Shown one piece after another: positions 23,530 through 30,365 of a stretch of DNA of 31,588 nt. The number at the start of each line of letters is the position of its first letter. Position 1 is the first letter of the stretch. A model generated the notes under the pieces. It saw only the letters and a list, made by a program, of their open reading frames with translations. It was not told the origin of the DNA and did no database searches. Both the position numbers and the translations under genes were made by a program. Source of the DNA: TA-21 sp035620895 (GTDB taxonomy: Archaea; Thermoproteota; Nitrososphaeria; Nitrososphaerales; Nitrososphaeraceae); the NCBI GenBank assembly GCA_035620895.1, contig DASPFY010000006.1, positions 1 to 31,588 of the forward strand. The letters are read 5' to 3'.

Positions 23530-23583
23530 AATTAATTTTAATCAAGTAAAAGAAAACTTAATCTATTTAGTCTGCTCTAGTAT

Positions 23584-23620
23584 CCAGAGTCCCTACTTAG
23601 AACCGATAGCGTCACGACAA
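23584..23620 (+). repeat. R3 repeat, copy c (partial)
   Basis: AGAGTCCCTACTTAGAACC followed by GATAGCGTCACGAC; the tail is missing. Confidence 0.65.
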
Positions 23621-23819
23621 TCCAACTTTATACAATTGGTCCAAATTTCTATCAAAATTAGTAACGATTTTTAATATACGACTTAGCAATATTTACAAGA
23701 AAGTTATTAATTAAATTAAATGTGGACTAATAGACTGAGCAAAGATTAGTCCTCCATGAAGATCTTAACTAAATCTAGATTACCATAAGTTAGAAGCGCT
23801 CTATAATTTAACTATAATA

Positions 23820-25184
23820 TCATCTAGCATCCCTTTCGGCTTCCTCTATAATATTTATAATATCTTGGTCACTTAATGATGATTTGATTCCTGCTGCCTT
23901 TTGTGTACGTTCCTTTTGTTCCTCTCTTGCCTTTAGCACTATTCTCCTTGTCAAGTCCCTTTCCATATGTGCTGTTCCCATGCTATCAAGAAACTTTGAC
24001 TCACGAAGTGTAGATTTTCTTATGGACTTGCGTAGCTCTATGTCCTCTGATACTGAAATCGCACAAGAGTAAAGGGCCAGCAATATCATATATGTTGATA
24101 ATCCGTATAGTGACATAGTAGCAAGACCAAATGGTGGATACAGGGTATTTGCCAGTGTACTCTGACCTGCACTGAAAAAAAGTAGGAAACCAAATCCGCA
24201 CATTGTCAGGTAATCTCTAACAGCCATATTTCCATGAAAATGCCGAGCGGCTACAACAAAGCCTATGTAAAACAAGATTCCCCCTGCGGTAGAGTTTAAG
24301 GAAGTATAGAGATCCCAGTAAAGACTATCTATCTCTGTATGAGGCTCATATAGGTGATAGTCGTCCAAATAGGTACCTGCAAAATATATCAGTGGAAGGC
24401 TGATCAATATCCAGTACTTGATCTTTCCCATCTTCCGAGAGTAATGATACAAAAGTAATGCTGTAGCGACCCATTTCAAAAGAAAGGAAACAATATCAGC
24501 GTAATGATACATTTTAGCAAGATCATACAATAGTGACCCTGGCTTTGATTTTGCCGAAGGGGTTAAATCTTCAGGAGAAATATAAGTGGGTTTTTCCACA
24601 AGCCGATAAAGACTACCTGTTAAAAAAATTGCTGACGCAATGACTACGGCTGCAAAAGACAAACCATAAATCAAAATTACTATTGAATTCCTATTTGATT
24701 TGTACCAGGAGAAAAATATGATGGTAAAGATACTCATAAGACCAATAGTCAAGCCATAAGTCGCCGTAGTTACTATCGTTAGAGCTATGGAAGAGTACTG
24801 TTGAGTAGTAATTATCTGGACCAGTACAAATACAAAAATTGATACTACCAAGTATTGAACAAGAAATACTATCTTATATGAAATGCGAAGATGCGCAGCC
24901 TTCTTACGAATTTGACTGCTCTTCTGCCTAACAAATCCTAGAATGTATAACTGGCCATAAATAACTATAATTCCCATACAAACAAATAGAGGAACGCTGA
25001 GCCCCGAAATCTCAATGTGGGAACGCATTTCAGAATTTTGATTAAGGCTCGTATCTACTACGATGATGGCAAGAACGGTATAGACAATAATATAGATCTT
25101 TGTATCGTTGTGGATTGAGCCAGGTGCAAATTGGTTATAGAATTTATTAAGGAATGACATGCTAGAATTTCCAGTCCTTACCAT
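23820..25184 (-). CDS. Large multi-pass membrane protein with cytoplasmic tail
   Basis: 454 residues (an ATG at 25160 would remove eight). About ten hydrophobic helices span residues 28-380. A charged loop after helix 2 (RQKSSQIRKKAAHLR) and a periplasmic-type loop with VEKPTYISPEDLTPSAK are seen. The last 75 residues are hydrophilic and helical (ELRKSIRKSTLRESKFLDSM and later KSSLSDQDIINIIEEAERD). The plan recalls sensor modules of thaumarchaeal membrane histidine kinases, but no kinase motif is present. Family not named. Confidence 0.8.
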   Translation of the reverse strand: MVRTGNSSMSFLNKFYNQFAPGSIHNDTKIYIIVYTVLAIIVVDTSLNQNSEMRSHIEISGLSVPLFVCMGIIVIYGQLYILGFVRQKSSQIRKKAAHLRISYKIVFLVQYLVVSIFVFVLVQIITTQQYSSIALTIVTTATYGLTIGLMSIFTIIFFSWYKSNRNSIVILIYGLSFAAVVIASAIFLTGSLYRLVEKPTYISPEDLTPSAKSKPGSLLYDLAKMYHYADIVSFLLKWVATALLLYHYSRKMGKIKYWILISLPLIYFAGTYLDDYHLYEPHTEIDSLYWDLYTSLNSTAGGILFYIGFVVAARHFHGNMAVRDYLTMCGFGFLLFFSAGQSTLANTLYPPFGLATMSLYGLSTYMILLALYSCAISVSEDIELRKSIRKSTLRESKFLDSMGTAHMERDLTRRIVLKAREEQKERTQKAAGIKSSLSDQDIINIIEEAERDAR

Positions 25185-25263
25185 CCTCTTGGCAGCACCT
25201 CAATAAAAAAAGGGGAGTCGCAGAAAGCTGATTATACTTCTGTAGGCTTTTGACTTTTTTTAT

Positions 25264-25479
25264 CTATGGAAATGGATCTTCAACACCGGATATGTTCCCA
25301 GTTCCATTTGTCATGTTTGTGTCTGTCATATTAGCAGCCCCCACTGTCAGATTTCCAGCCATTGTTTCATTATCTTGCTGTGCCATAGCTGAAGAAATAA
25401 TAGTCAACCCAGCGAATGCTACCGTTCCTATGCTTGTTACGAGAATGGCAAACATTGCCAATAATGCTTTATTTTTCAT
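25264..25479 (-). CDS. Small secreted glycoprotein-like peptide
   Basis: 71 residues. A signal peptide (MKNKALLAMFAILVTSIGTV, cleavage near AMAQ) is followed by a 36-residue mature part rich in Asn-X-Thr/Ser (NETMAGNLTVGAANMTD), with five to six glycosylation sequons. No other domain. It lies 79 bases downstream of the large membrane protein start on the same strand, in separate transcription or as the preceding gene. Function unknown. Confidence 0.7.
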   Translation of the reverse strand: MKNKALLAMFAILVTSIGTVAFAGLTIISSAMAQQDNETMAGNLTVGAANMTDTNMTNGTGNISGVEDPFP

Positions 25480-25694
25480 TTCAAAGCTATGGGGTTTTTC
25501 GTACTATTTAAGTAAATCATTGAGTGATCTTCCTCACCGGTTATTTGACTAGAAGATCGGTAAGGTACGACTCCTTGTTTTATGATTCTACTAATAAGCA
25601 CATATTGAAGGATAAGATTTACTATACCGTGCACCTGAAATAACCTTAAGTGAATCCCTGTCTAATACGCAATTACATGACATCTCTTCAGCAG

Positions 25695-25735
25695 TTGGAT
25701 CTGAATTGTTAACAATACGCATCCCGACGGCTGAA
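25695..25735 (+). repeat. R2 repeat, copy b
   Basis: AGTTGGATCTGAATTGTTAAC then AATACGCATCCCGACGGCTGA (the first piece is 21 bases with its leading A). Palindrome ATTGTTAACAAT and tail ATCCCGACGG are intact. Confidence 0.75.
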
Positions 25736-25925
25736 TACCAGCGAATTAGTCTTATATCGCATTATAGTTACAAATTACCAATCTACCTTCACGAGTCAGA
25801 AAATTATGGAGGAACAGAATTCTTATATTATAAATACTAAATGATTGGTAATAGTAAGAACCACTCGTTACTAGACTTAATCTGTTTGTTAATCGATATA
25901 GAGAATATGAGCGAGAACAAAGCGA

Positions 25926-25935
25926 AAAAGGAGGT
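25926..25935 (+). promoter_or_regulatory. Strong Shine-Dalgarno site AAAAGGAGGT
   Basis: A purine run with GGAGGT ends 6 bases before ATG 25942 and fixes that start. Confidence 0.75.
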
Positions 25936-25941
25936 GCGAAA

Positions 25942-26211
25942 ATGAGCATTTTGTTGCATGTTCCAGTTCCAAGACCAAAATTAGCTACGAAATCCACGCA
26001 TTCTGAATCAAAAACTTCTTCTATTCTACTAATATCAGCAGCAATCAGTATCGCTTTAATTTTGACGGTATTTGTAGGATTGACTTATACTGATGGAATG
26101 ATGGGAGAATATTCTGCCTGTAGAGATAAGATAATAGGTTTTGAACAACATGGAATGTATGGCAGTCCGGAACAATTCAAACTTGCCTTAACATATTGCG
26201 AAGGTAAGTAA
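25942..26211 (+). CDS. Single-pass membrane protein of unknown function
   Basis: 89 residues with one hydrophobic helix at about 27-49 (SILLISAAISIALILTVFVG). The N-terminal cytoplasmic part is Pro/Ser/Lys-rich; the C-terminal outside part (MGEYSACRDKIIGFEQHGM to LALTYCEGK) holds two Cys that could form a disulfide. Start fixed by a strong ribosome site. A run of ten T (26219-26228) follows 8 bases after the stop as a likely terminator. Family not recognised. Confidence 0.7.
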   Translation: MSILLHVPVPRPKLATKSTHSESKTSSILLISAAISIALILTVFVGLTYTDGMMGEYSACRDKIIGFEQHGMYGSPEQFKLALTYCEGK

Positions 26212-26218
26212 TAAGGAA

Positions 26219-26228
26219 TTTTTTTTTT
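26219..26228 (+). terminator. T10 tract terminator
   Basis: Ten T residues begin 8 bases after the stop codon of the preceding gene. Archaeal RNA polymerase ends transcription at such U tracts. Confidence 0.6.
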
Positions 26229-26273
26229 AATTATCATTTCAGATTCTTGGTTTTTGTAAAAATCACTGAGAAG

Positions 26274-26339
26274 CAAAAAGCTAAATATCAAGTTAGTAGA
26301 ACCCTAGTACATGCAAGGTTCTAATCCCGACGGGCCCGT
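26274..26339 (+). repeat. R1 repeat, copy e (tRNA-like)
   Basis: AAAAAGCTAAATATCAAG, TTAGTAGAACCCTAGTAC, ATGCAAGGTTCTAATCCCG, ACGGGCCCGT. It is the most complete copy at the tail. It lies 48 bases 3' of DUF1326 gene 2 and, read on that strand, ends in GCTTTTTGC. Confidence 0.85.
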
Positions 26340-26386
26340 AATAAAAACTTGACTTTAGTTCTGGCCATTTTTTTTACGAGGAAGTT

Positions 26387-27007
26387 TTAGGGCGTATATT
26401 TAAATCGAGAATAGAAACCATTTTTACATGAGGAATCCCATTCAAATCCAAAATCTTTATAGGTATGTTTGGTAGCTCGCGCTATTACAGGTTCATACCC
26501 TGGAGCTACAGTGAAGGACGGATTTGTTACCTGACTATCTTTGTTGGGATCGTTCCCCTTCAACGTCTCTATCTCTAATTCCATATATTCCGGTACGCGC
26601 ACAAAACGACGTTTTCCTTCCATCCCAAACGTTATCGGAGCAGACTTTATTCCAACCATCTCTCCAATAATGTTTGCTGCTGCAGCAAAGAAACCACCGA
26701 ATTGCCCAGAAAATATCTTGGACAAAGCCTCATTTTGTTTTTGGTTTGCGTGTTCGTCCAGGTAAAAAGCAGCCTTCATCTTCGGTCCAGTAAACATGTT
26801 TCCAGGCGCTACAAAAACAGCAACGGCATTTAACCCATCAAGTTCTGTTTGTTGGAAGTGACCTTTATCTACATGCCATGCTACAACGGCGTTGCAGAAA
26901 CCTTTGTCAGGATCTTGCAAAAATATACATGGGCGAATTGAGTCACAGTTGCAACCTTCAAAATAATCACCCTCAAGTTTCCAATCATTAGTATTATTAC
27001 TAGCCAT
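26387..27007 (-). CDS. DUF1326 domain protein 2 (one cysteine replaced)
   Basis: 206 residues. The N-terminal motif reads GCNCDSIRPCIF: Cys19, Cys21 and Cys27 are kept, but the cysteine expected at residue 25 is Arg. Cys38 (KGFCNAV) matches the fifth cysteine of the other copies. The body (AAFYLDEHANQKQNEAL, IFSGQFGGFF, VGIKSAPITF) aligns with both paralogs. The changed cysteine may alter metal binding. It lies 276 bases downstream of DUF1326 gene 3 on the same strand, yet the intergenic region lacks the shared upstream block. Confidence 0.9.
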   Translation of the reverse strand: MASNNTNDWKLEGDYFEGCNCDSIRPCIFLQDPDKGFCNAVVAWHVDKGHFQQTELDGLNAVAVFVAPGNMFTGPKMKAAFYLDEHANQKQNEALSKIFSGQFGGFFAAAANIIGEMVGIKSAPITFGMEGKRRFVRVPEYMELEIETLKGNDPNKDSQVTNPSFTVAPGYEPVIARATKHTYKDFGFEWDSSCKNGFYSRFKYTP

Positions 27008-27283
27008 TTTTTCTCAAAGAAAACGATCTTTTAGATATAAGGTTTATCCTGTAAATGGGTTTTCAGAATTACTACTGATATGATATTTGAAAGGCACATG
27101 TTAGCAATAGGTCCGTGGAGTTATCCATTAGAATCGTAAGAGATACCTTATCAAGTTCTTGGAGTGTCATTTATTTCTCCTACACTTTAGAATTACTATA
27201 TTATATCAATTCAATAAGCGACGCAAGGTACAAGAGAACTGATGTCTTCTACAACGGACATGCAGTTCATGCAATATGTAGCC

Positions 27284-27952
27284 TTATGGTCCTTTCCAAG
27301 TGTTTTCTGAAAAACTACCATATGTTCCTTCATATCGAAAGCTAAGATAGCCGTCATTTGCAACAAGTGTTTTCATAGATGCTTGGTCCATTCTACTAGA
27401 CTCAAAACCTTCAGGGATTTCAATTATTGCTCTATGGGCTTTACCAGTTACAGGATTTCGTATAGGTTCAAGCCAAGCTTCAGCAATGACATTTTTAGAC
27501 TGCTCTCCTCTGATTCTTCGTTTCTTATCCTCACTCGTTCCAGACACACTGACACGACTTCTAATATCCTTTGTTTGAAACTTTACACTTGCTTTCTTGG
27601 GTTCTTGGATTTCTTCTATAATGCTTGCATACAGAGCGAAAGGTCCTCCTCCTGCCCTACCTGTAATAATGTTTGACAATGCCTCAAACTGTCTTTCATC
27701 TGCTCTATTGTCTATATAATATGACGCTTTCCCACGCCCCTCATGCAACGGACCAGGCCAAGAAGCTATCATTGCCATATTAAGTCCATCTAGTTTAACT
27801 TTAGTTCCATAACTACCAGTTATTATATGGTATCCGGCAATTCCTTCGCAATTACCATGAGTGGGATTAGCATTAAACTGACAGGGACATCCCCAGTCAC
27901 AATTACACGCATCTAGAAAATATGCATGAACTTTCCAACTTTGGATATCCAT
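27284..27952 (-). CDS. DUF1326 domain protein 3
   Basis: 222 residues. Full cysteine set at Cys16, Cys18, Cys22, Cys24 (ACNCDWGCPCQF) and Cys35. Body motifs ASYYIDNRADERQFEAL and ITGRAGGGPF follow. The C-terminus is about ten residues longer than copy 1. No signal peptide. The upstream region shares a 55-base block and an R1 repeat with DUF1326 gene 1, so regulation of copies 1 and 3 may be common. Function of the family is unknown. Confidence 0.9.
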   Translation of the reverse strand: MDIQSWKVHAYFLDACNCDWGCPCQFNANPTHGNCEGIAGYHIITGSYGTKVKLDGLNMAMIASWPGPLHEGRGKASYYIDNRADERQFEALSNIITGRAGGGPFALYASIIEEIQEPKKASVKFQTKDIRSRVSVSGTSEDKKRRIRGEQSKNVIAEAWLEPIRNPVTGKAHRAIIEIPEGFESSRMDQASMKTLVANDGYLSFRYEGTYGSFSENTWKGP

Positions 27953-27975
27953 TTGCTATAAGTAAAGTGGAGTGG

Positions 27976-28032
27976 TATTTTAGGATTCTATCATTCTAAT
28001 TTCTAAACTTGTGTAAACCACAAGTTTAATAT
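27976..28032 (-). promoter_or_regulatory. Conserved upstream block of DUF1326 gene 3 with inverted repeat
   Basis: Matches 5608-5660. It contains a perfect 9-base inverted repeat AAACTTGTG-TAAAC-CACAAGTTT (28005-28027), which is not kept in the other copy. The start codon is 24 bases away at 27952. Confidence 0.5.
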
Positions 28033-28094
28033 GAGAAAAGCTAAATACTATGTAATAGAACCGTACTACAGGCAGGATTCTAATCCCGATAGGT
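28033..28094 (+). repeat. R1 repeat, copy f (tRNA-like)
   Basis: GAGAAAAGCTAAATAC, TATGTAATAGAACCGTAC, TACAGGCAGGATTCTAATCCC, GATAGG (third piece is 21 bases with its leading T). The tail runs directly into zinc-finger cassette B. It lies 54 bases 3' of zinc-finger gene B. Confidence 0.75.
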
Positions 28095-28327
28095 TTAGAT
28101 TTTTATCTAGTATTGTTATCAATAGTGAGTAAAATAAAATCTATCTGTTAGCCTCTCAGTCTACCTTGATTAAACTCTGGACTTCCATATTCACTGATTT
28201 TTGCTTTTCTGCCGTGGACCTTTTTATGAATGTCGATACGCTCTTCTTCTTCGAATTGTAAACCACAAATCTTACATTTAAAGGTCAACATAACTTGTAA
28301 CTTCAAACTTTTAGAAAAGAATTTCTA
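28094..28327 (-). repeat. Zinc-finger cassette, copy B (about 235 bases)
   Basis: Same order as copy A: hairpin TAGAT-TTTT-ATCTA (28096-28109), the zinc-finger gene, and its upstream region ending in AGAAAAGAATTTCT. It starts right after the R1f tail TCCCGATAGG. The flank on the other side is an R5 hairpin and a reversed R3 copy. Confidence 0.85.
28148..28291 (-). CDS. 47-residue C2H2 zinc-finger protein B
   Basis: Reads MLTFKCKICGLQFEEEERID, then IHKKVHGRKAKISEYGSPEF and NQGRLRG. Cys6, Cys9, His22 and His26 give C-x2-C-x12-H-x3-H, the classical C2H2 finger, followed by a basic stretch. ATG start at 28291. Compared with copy A, the protein changes at about six positions while the DNA is otherwise close, so both copies have stayed open reading frames since duplication, which argues that they are coding. 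Confidence 0.8.
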   Translation of the reverse strand: MLTFKCKICGLQFEEEERIDIHKKVHGRKAKISEYGSPEFNQGRLRG

Positions 28328-28331
28328 ATTA

Positions 28332-28401
28332 AGTTCCGACTGAATATTCAGTCATACCCCGTCGATACCCGCGACGCCATCGGTTCTAAATGTGGTTCTA
28401 A
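28332..28401 (-). repeat. R5 copy b joined to R3 copy d
   Basis: At 28338-28353 is the 16-base palindrome GACTGAATATTCAGTC within GTTCC...ATACCCCG, the relative of 18316-18350. Directly next to it, reversed, is R3: on the minus strand TTTAGAACCGATGGCGTCG then CGGGTATCGACGGGG. Two elements with opposite orientation share the GACGGGG/CCCCGTC tail. Confidence 0.6.
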
Positions 28402-28704
28402 GTGTATTAATGGAATGGGTAAGCTTTATAGTTTTTTATCGGGGACAAATCGGGGAACCGAATTTGTTATTTAGATTTTCTTTTTTCGACTTGTGTGTAA
28501 CATCTCCAATATACAGAATAGTCAAGGTTTCACTAATTTCATTAATTCACTAACCATAACGATATTTCTAGCTAATTCCCCCAATATGTGAAATCGATAT
28601 CTAGGCGTGAGAAAAAAGGTCAGACCGTCCAAATTGAAAGTACAAAAATACCTAATAAGATAGTCAACAATATAAGATTGGCGTGAGTAAGGGATAATGT
28701 TAGT
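28402..28704. other. Intergenic region
   Basis: About 300 bases upstream of the surface protein gene. No repeat or gene seen beyond the R3d edge. A weak TATA-like ACAATATAAGATT at about 28668-28680 lies 25-35 bases before the ATG. Confidence 0.35.
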
Positions 28705-29832
28705 ATGTCTTTTTGGGAGTCATTCTGTAATTTTTGGAAGTGTAAGGGGAATCCACCAAAAATGAAAGATGACAAACCAGAAAAAGAACAGGAAGACCGT
28801 GTTGTTGGATCGCCACGTGCAAGGTTGTTTCTCTTTTTCTATCTGATTATTATAATAATGGGGGCCGTTTATTTAATAGTAAATTTTTGGGTTCCATCCA
28901 TTCCTTCGATAGATATAAAAAGCATCACAACAGCTACAGGGAACCAGTCAAATATTACCGTACCTGCTGTGCCTGCTACAATAACAGCCGAAACTGGCGT
29001 TAACGCGAGTAATATCACTTTAGCTCTTACAGAACCAGCTAATCTTACTACTGTTACTACTACAAGTGAAAATTCTACAACATTAGAGACAACGACCGAG
29101 ACGTTTCTTGAATTAGTAAACGGAACAAAACAAATTCTAAGTGAAAACCAGACATCTGTACCCAAAAACGGAACCATTGTTTTCCTTCAGTTACAGTCGA
29201 CCAACCCCGAGGTTCGTTTGCTCTCAGTTGCACTTTTATTCGGAATCTTGGGAGCTTCAATTTCAGGAATGACTTCTGTGCTCAATCGTAAGTTATGGAC
29301 CAGTAAACGAGCAAGAAGCGTGAGGTTGAACTATGTATATTTTGCAAGACCTTGGGTTGGCTCAGCAATTGCCCTGATAACTTATGCAGTCATTAGAGCA
29401 GGATTACTCAATGTGGCCAATATCGCTTCGATAAGCGAATTTGGCATAGCCGCTATATGCGCACTAGTTGGTCTTATGACCGATGAAATGACAATTAAAC
29501 TTAGGGATGTCTTTAGGACGTTGTTCGGTATCGCGGGGTTGCAAGCAGAACCAGAATTAAGGCTGTCAATTGAGAGAAAAATTTCTAAAAATAAAGAATA
29601 TTTGATTTCTGCAACTTTGACTGACTTGAGGCCAACCCAATTGGTCGAGGCTCACTTCTTAGTGCAAGACACAGACAAGGTCGAGCTAACAATAAAAGAC
29701 AAAATCTATTTCAATGACTCTGGTGTTGCAATTGCGTCTATTAAAGGAATAAACGAAGGAGAAACACTTGTATCGGTTATTGCGGGTGATTTGGATTTAT
29801 ATGATTCACAGAAAATCGAAGTTGAAGCGTAA
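28705..29832 (+). CDS. Membrane protein with Thr/Asn-rich outer region and C-terminal beta domain
   Basis: 375 residues. A cytoplasmic N-terminus rich in charge (residues 20-38) precedes a helix at about 40-64. Residues 75-165 are Thr/Asn-rich with about ten Asn-X-Ser/Thr sites, fitting a glycosylated surface loop. Three more hydrophobic segments follow (about 170-190, 215-235, 243-262). The last 100 residues (ELRLSIERKISKNKEYLISA onwards) read like an Ig-like beta-sandwich, perhaps intracellular or extracellular. The family is not recognised. An R2 copy lies 92 bases 3' of it, reversed so that its relation to the gene equals that of R2a. Confidence 0.75.
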   Translation: MSFWESFCNFWKCKGNPPKMKDDKPEKEQEDRVVGSPRARLFLFFYLIIIIMGAVYLIVNFWVPSIPSIDIKSITTATGNQSNITVPAVPATITAETGVNASNITLALTEPANLTTVTTTSENSTTLETTTETFLELVNGTKQILSENQTSVPKNGTIVFLQLQSTNPEVRLLSVALLFGILGASISGMTSVLNRKLWTSKRARSVRLNYVYFARPWVGSAIALITYAVIRAGLLNVANIASISEFGIAAICALVGLMTDEMTIKLRDVFRTLFGIAGLQAEPELRLSIERKISKNKEYLISATLTDLRPTQLVEAHFLVQDTDKVELTIKDKIYFNDSGVAIASIKGINEGETLVSVIAGDLDLYDSQKIEVEA

Positions 29833-29923
29833 TAGAATAATGGATCTTAAAAGAGCAAACGGGATCGGAAAAAAATTTCTATTTTCACATCCTGGGATGC
29901 TTTTAGAACTAATTTTATTACGG

Positions 29924-29966
29924 GTGCGTCGGATGCGTATTGTTAACAATTCGGATCCAAAATTAG
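29924..29966 (-). repeat. R2 repeat, copy c (reversed)
   Basis: On the minus strand: TTGGATCCGAATTGTTAAC, AATACGCATCCGACGCAC. Palindrome ATTGTTAACAAT intact, tail one C shorter. Confidence 0.75.
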
Positions 29967-29991
29967 TCTCGCCAAAAATAGGATTGAAGCT

Positions 29992-30107
29992 AAGGAGTGA
30001 CAAATTTAAATTATACTAGCAGCATCGATACGCTTAGACGCCTAATGCTATCGAAAGAGAAAGATATAGTGAAAGTATCACCTAAATATCATTCACTGAG
30101 TAACTAG
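29992..30107 (+). pseudogene. Degenerate copy of the small unknown gene at 15928
   Basis: The frame 30012-30107 reads YTSSIDTLRRLMLSKEKDIV, then KVSPKYHSLSN and a TAG. This aligns with YISSTDALRQLMLSEDTGAY, IVKISPKDNTLTN of the intact gene. The ribosome site region also aligns base for base (AAGGAGTGACAAATTTA versus AAGGAGGCACATAGTTG), with the TTG start changed to TTA. Two residues are deleted and the last two thirds of the gene are missing. No receiver gene follows here. Confidence 0.7.
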
Positions 30108-30347
30108 CCATGTTATTTAGTAAGAGATATCGGCAAACTGGCTTCGATACTTGTCACTCTCCAAGGCAGTCTCTGACATTTTTTTTACGACTGGTAAACA
30201 TAAAGGTTAAACTGTTTGAACAGAGTAATTGTAGATTGTAAAAATTTTTTCATTCATGAATTAACTAAATTGTTACAACTAATAAACAATTGATAGAAAA
30301 TGCTTTAGAGAAGCAAATTGATTCTATATTATGGTAAGCAAAAATTC

Positions 30348-30358
30348 AAAGGAGGAGG
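30348..30358 (+). promoter_or_regulatory. Strong Shine-Dalgarno site AAAGGAGGAGG
   Basis: Ends 7 bases before ATG 30366 and fixes that start. One of three strong sites in the window. Confidence 0.8.
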
Positions 30359-30365
30359 ATAAAAA

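Larger units (their letters stand above)
23340..23819. other. Intergenic region with two R3 copies
   Basis: 480 bases holding R3b (23479-23529) and R3c (23584-23620), 55 bases apart and in the same direction. No gene seen. Confidence 0.5.
25480..25941. other. Intergenic region with R2 copy b
   Basis: 462 bases between divergent genes. R2b lies at 25695-25735. An AT-rich stretch 25815-25850 (AATTCTTATATTATAAATAC) may be the promoter of the gene at 25942. Nothing else recognised. Confidence 0.4.
29833..30365. other. Region with R2 copy c and a degenerate gene copy
   Basis: Holds R2c (29924-29966) and the gene remnant 29992-30107. T8 tract CATTTTTTTTACG at about 30178-30188. A 60-codon frame from ATG 29840 runs through R2c and is probably not a gene. 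A strong ribosome site ends the region. Confidence 0.5.

Noticed and set aside
23884..24072. Plus-strand frame with several Cys opposite the large membrane protein
   Set aside because: Antisense shadow; the membrane protein frame is clearly coding.
25752..25997. 81-codon minus-strand frame upstream of the single-pass membrane gene
   Set aside because: Overlaps the start and ribosome site of the plus-strand gene; Tyr/Leu/Ser-rich composition of noncoding AT-rich DNA.
1515..28094. R1 copies as a CRISPR array
   Set aside because: Copies are far apart, diverged and not separated by spacers of regular length; no cas genes are present.
29768..30019. 83-codon open frame after the surface protein gene
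   Set aside because: Overlaps the end of that gene, runs through repeat R2c and shows no domain.
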